A DNA stretch of 54,676 nucleotides from Vibrio rhodolitus (GTDB lineage Bacteria; Pseudomonadota; Gammaproteobacteria; Enterobacterales; Vibrionaceae). The stretch lies in contig NZ_QLYZ01000025.1 of assembly GCF_003350325.1 (NCBI RefSeq), positions 1 to 54,676 of the forward strand, read 5' to 3'. Made by a program: the position numbers and the translations under genes. Below, in pieces: positions 52,665 to 54,676 of the stretch (its first letter is position 1; each line of letters starts with the position of its first letter). The notes beneath the pieces were generated by a model, which worked only from the letters and a program-made list of their open reading frames with translations, searched no databases and had not been told where the DNA came from.

Positions 52665-53591
52665 ATGAACATTTTCTCGAAAAAACTCTATATTTTAACC
52701 GAGCAAAACGATCACTATCGCCAGTTGGTCGAATCTTACAATCTACCTAATTTAGAGATCACACAAGACAAGCAAGATGCCCAGATCCTACTCGCTGCTC
52801 CGCCATTGCTCGCCGAATGTTTAGATGAGTTCACAAGCCTTGAATGGGTACAGTCTGTCTATGCTGGTGTCGATGCTCTGGTAAAAGATAGCCTACGCCA
52901 AGACTATCTGCTGACAAATGTGAAAGGGATTTTCGGTCAGCAAATTGCTGAGTATGTGTTAGGTTATACCATTGCTCATTATCGCCACTTCCTTGAATAC
53001 CGAGAACAGCAAGCGAATAAAGATTGGCACCCCATTCCTTATACCTGCCTTGATAGTCAAACTATGGTCATTGTCGGAACAGGAGAGATAGGTAGCCACC
53101 TAGCGACAACAGCCAAGGCTTTTGGTCTCAAGGTTATCGGCGTGAATACACGTGGGATCCCCAAACCAGACTCACCGTTTGATGACATCTACCATATCGA
53201 TGAACTCTCTAACGCGATTGCTAGCGCCAATATTGTCGTCAGTACGCTACCCGAAACGCCAGACACTCGCGGAATTTTCAATAAGCAAAGTTTCGCTCTT
53301 GCTCGTAGCATTCTATTTTTTAACGTCGGGCGTGGCACTAGTATCAATCAAGCAGCGTTACTAGAAAGCTTGGATCAAAATAAAATCGCCCATGCTTTCC
53401 TTGATGTGTTTGAGCAAGAGCCGCTTGCCCATTATCATCCTTACTGGTCACACCCTAATATTACTGTGACTCCCCATATCGCAGCAGTTAGCTTCCCAGA
53501 ACAAGTGGTGAAGATCTTCGCCGACTACTATCTCGATTGGGAGCAAGGCTACACTCTTCATAACACGATTGATTTTAGTAAAGGCTATTAA
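52665..53591 (+). CDS. D-2-hydroxyacid dehydrogenase (GhrA-like)
   Basis: It probably reduces glyoxylate, hydroxypyruvate or another 2-keto acid with NAD(P)H. The 308-residue product has the nucleotide motif GTGEIG at 138-143. The catalytic trio of the family is present: Arg in NVGRGTSIN, Glu in DVFEQEPL and His in VTPHIAA. The exact substrate cannot be assigned. Its TAA overlaps the ATG of the next gene (TAATG), so the two are translationally coupled. Confidence 0.88.
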   Translation: MNIFSKKLYILTEQNDHYRQLVESYNLPNLEITQDKQDAQILLAAPPLLAECLDEFTSLEWVQSVYAGVDALVKDSLRQDYLLTNVKGIFGQQIAEYVLGYTIAHYRHFLEYREQQANKDWHPIPYTCLDSQTMVIVGTGEIGSHLATTAKAFGLKVIGVNTRGIPKPDSPFDDIYHIDELSNAIASANIVVSTLPETPDTRGIFNKQSFALARSILFFNVGRGTSINQAALLESLDQNKIAHAFLDVFEQEPLAHYHPYWSHPNITVTPHIAAVSFPEQVVKIFADYYLDWEQGYTLHNTIDFSKGY

Positions 53592-54160
53592 TGTTAGAGC
53601 CCCTATTAAACGAAATTAGGCAATGTCGCCTCTGCGAAGCAAACTTACCGTTAGGAGCTAACCCTGTCATCCAAGCTCATCAAGACGCGCGCCTGCTAAT
53701 CATCGGACAAGCGCCTGGACTGCGAGTACATCAAAGCTCAATTCCTTGGAATGACCCCAGCGGTGATCGATTAAGAACATGGTTAGCTCTAGATAAAGGG
53801 ACGTTCTACGATCCAAGAAAAGTCGCCATTATGCCGATGGGATTATGCTACCCAGGCAGAGGAAGCAGTGGCGATTTACCGCCAAGAAAAGAGTGTGCAC
53901 CACAATGGCATCAAGCTGTACTCGCAAAGCTTTCGAATGTCGAAATGACGCTGCTGATCGGTCAATATGCACAAAACTACTATCTTGACGATAAGCCAAA
54001 AACACTGACTGAAACGGTACAGAAATGGCGCCGTTGGGCTCCAAAATACCTACCGCTACCTCACCCATCACCACGCAATACTTTATGGCTTAAAAAGAAT
54101 CCATGGTTTGAAGCAGAGGTTGTGCCCTATATCAGAGACTATGTAAAGCAGAAGGTGTAG
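53591..54160 (+). CDS. Uracil-DNA glycosylase superfamily protein with a probable 4Fe-4S site
   Basis: The 189-residue product has the UDG-fold motifs GQAPG (near residue 39) and HPSPRN (near residue 157). Cysteines C12, C15, C86 and C102 have the spacing of the iron-sulfur cluster in family 4 uracil-DNA glycosylases. The first motif has GQ in place of the family 4 GE and is followed by VHQSS.PWNDPSGDRL, so the substrate or activity may differ. It is coupled to the dehydrogenase gene before it and to a 40-codon ORF after it. Confidence 0.82.
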   Translation: MLEPLLNEIRQCRLCEANLPLGANPVIQAHQDARLLIIGQAPGLRVHQSSIPWNDPSGDRLRTWLALDKGTFYDPRKVAIMPMGLCYPGRGSSGDLPPRKECAPQWHQAVLAKLSNVEMTLLIGQYAQNYYLDDKPKTLTETVQKWRRWAPKYLPLPHPSPRNTLWLKKNPWFEAEVVPYIRDYVKQKV

Positions 54161-54162
54161 AG

Positions 54163-54285
54163 ATGGGACGTTTCACTATGGAACAAGGAACGCTTTGCTA
54201 CGGATGCGAGGAAGACCTAGAACAAAAGATTATAGAATTGAGAGTCGATATATATTCGCTGAATCATTGGATGGTTAGAGAGTAG
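54163..54285 (+). CDS. Putative 40-residue CxxC protein
   Basis: An ATG two bases after the stop of the glycosylase-like gene opens 40 codons to TAG at 54283-54285. AAGGTG lies six bases before the ATG. The product contains CYGCEED, a CxxC pair followed by an acidic helix (EEDLEQKIIELRVDIY) and an aromatic C-terminus. It matches no family I recognise. The tight spacing and ribosome binding site support translation in one operon; an internal Met at codon 6 is an alternative start. Confidence 0.6.
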   Translation: MGRFTMEQGTLCYGCEEDLEQKIIELRVDIYSLNHWMVRE

Positions 54286-54410
54286 AACGTTCCCGATTCC
54301 CGCATCTATAAGTGAGGCGCTAGCCGAACGTTCTCACATCTCGCTTCTCGAAACGACGTATCGCTGATACGGCGTGTTCCCGAAGCACGATATCTTGATA
54401 TCGAGCGTTC
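54285..54410. repeat. Cluster of short palindromes beside the rRNA operon
   Basis: Two exact copies of the palindrome GAACGTTC (54285-54292 and 54326-54333) and two degenerate ones (54372-54379 and 54403-54410) recur at 31-46 base spacing. Between them lie two perfect hairpins: CGTATC-GCT-GATACG (54357-54371) and CGATATC-TT-GATATCG (54388-54403). No convincing ORF covers the whole stretch. Confidence 0.55.
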
Positions 54411-54431
54411 CAATTTCACTTTCGCAGAATG

Positions 54432-54462
54432 TGAAAAAGCCCTGCTATTTCTAGCAGGGCTT
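54432..54462 (-). terminator. Terminator of the rRNA operon
   Basis: On the minus strand a perfect 11-bp stem (54437-54447 with 54452-54462, AAGCCCTGCTA type) with a four-base loop ends in TTTTT. It stands directly downstream of 5S rRNA and tRNA-Asp. Confidence 0.9.
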
Positions 54463-54471
54463 CTCAATAAG

Positions 54472-54548
54472 TGGCGGAGTGGACGGGACTCGAACCCGCG
54501 ACCCCCGGCGTGACAGGCCGGTATTCTAACCAACTGAACTACCACTCC
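54472..54548 (-). tRNA. tRNA-Asp (anticodon GUC)
   Basis: A 77-base cloverleaf on the minus strand starts GGAGTGGTAGTTCAG, has anticodon GTC in CTGTCACG, T loop GGTTCGAGTCC and an encoded CCA. It is the distal tRNA of the rRNA operon, between 5S and the terminator. Confidence 0.97.
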
Positions 54549-54590
54549 GCAGTGGCTTACTCGCTATCAAGCAAGTGTCCATAATATAAA

Positions 54591-54676
54591 GCCTGGCGAT
54601 GTCCTACTCTCACATGGGGAAGCCCCACACTACCATCGGCGCTAATTCGTTTCACTTCTGAGTTCGGCATGGAATC
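54591..54676 (-). rRNA. rrf: 5S ribosomal RNA, 3' part (cut by window edge)
   Basis: The minus strand reads from inside the 5S gene (TTCCATGCCGAACTCAGAAG) to its 3' end GAGTAGGACATCGCCAGGC at 54591. These are standard gammaproteobacterial 5S sequences. About 86 of some 120 bases are present; 23S and 16S lie beyond the window. Confidence 0.95.

Noticed and set aside
54306..54545. 79-codon minus-strand ORF covering tRNA-Asp
   Set aside because: It runs through the tRNA gene, the rrn terminator and the palindrome cluster, so it is not a real coding region.

Overview
The window looks like a chromosome segment of a marine gammaproteobacterium of the Vibrio group. Protein sequences and gene order are typical of Vibrio: tRNA-tuf operon next to coaA, pfkA-fieF-cpxP/cpxRA, fxsA/aspA/dcuA/dsbD, aroQ-accBC-prmA-dusB-fis, purH-purD, and yjaG/hupA/DUF1481. 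No insertion sequence, phage gene, integron cassette or CRISPR array was seen. It begins inside tuf and ends inside the 5S gene of a minus-strand rRNA operon.

Layout. Bases 1-770 carry a minus-strand operon thrU-tyrU-glyT-thrT-tuf with a clear sigma-70 promoter. Bases 937-12000 are housekeeping genes: coaA, tpiA, a MATE pump, rraA-menA, efp facing its modifying enzyme gene epmB, a lone type IV prepilin-like gene, an MgtC-like membrane protein, pfkA and fieF. Bases 12100-14900 hold the Cpx envelope stress system, with a CpxR box between cpxP and cpxRA. A Fur-box-preceded superoxide dismutase, trmL, fxsA and a large diguanylate cyclase follow, then the C4-dicarboxylate/disulfide cluster aspA, dcuA, dsbD.

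Bases 24150-38060 form an acetate/solute cluster. It has a CrbR-like response regulator, MarC, a DUF4212 + sodium:solute symporter pair, an uncharacterised anchored periplasmic protein, a CrbS-like symporter/histidine kinase hybrid, an MFS transporter, a cNMP/CBS/DUF294 protein with a DEDDh exonuclease, and acs. The kinase gene is broken by a one-base frameshift near 31592. If this is real, the acetate switch of this strain is probably impaired; it may instead be a sequencing error.

Bases 38300-54160 hold aroQ-accB-accC, prmA, dusB-fis, a zinc alcohol dehydrogenase, a PAS-GGDEF cyclase, zntR, purH, purD, DUF1481, hupA, a CNNM/CBS protein, yjaG, a 2-hydroxyacid dehydrogenase and a four-cysteine uracil-DNA-glycosylase-like protein. 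A 40-codon CxxC ORF follows the last of these and was recognised only by reading the sequence. The end carries a palindrome-rich spacer, an rrn terminator, tRNA-Asp and the 3' part of 5S rRNA.

The most unusual non-coding signals are a two-tier hairpin between purH and purD (17-bp perfect outer stem), a 23-bp near-perfect inverted repeat after the symporter, a 14-bp perfect hairpin directly before the crbS ribosome binding site, and the palindrome cluster beside the rRNA operon. Functions are assigned from remembered family features and visible motifs; no database search was run.
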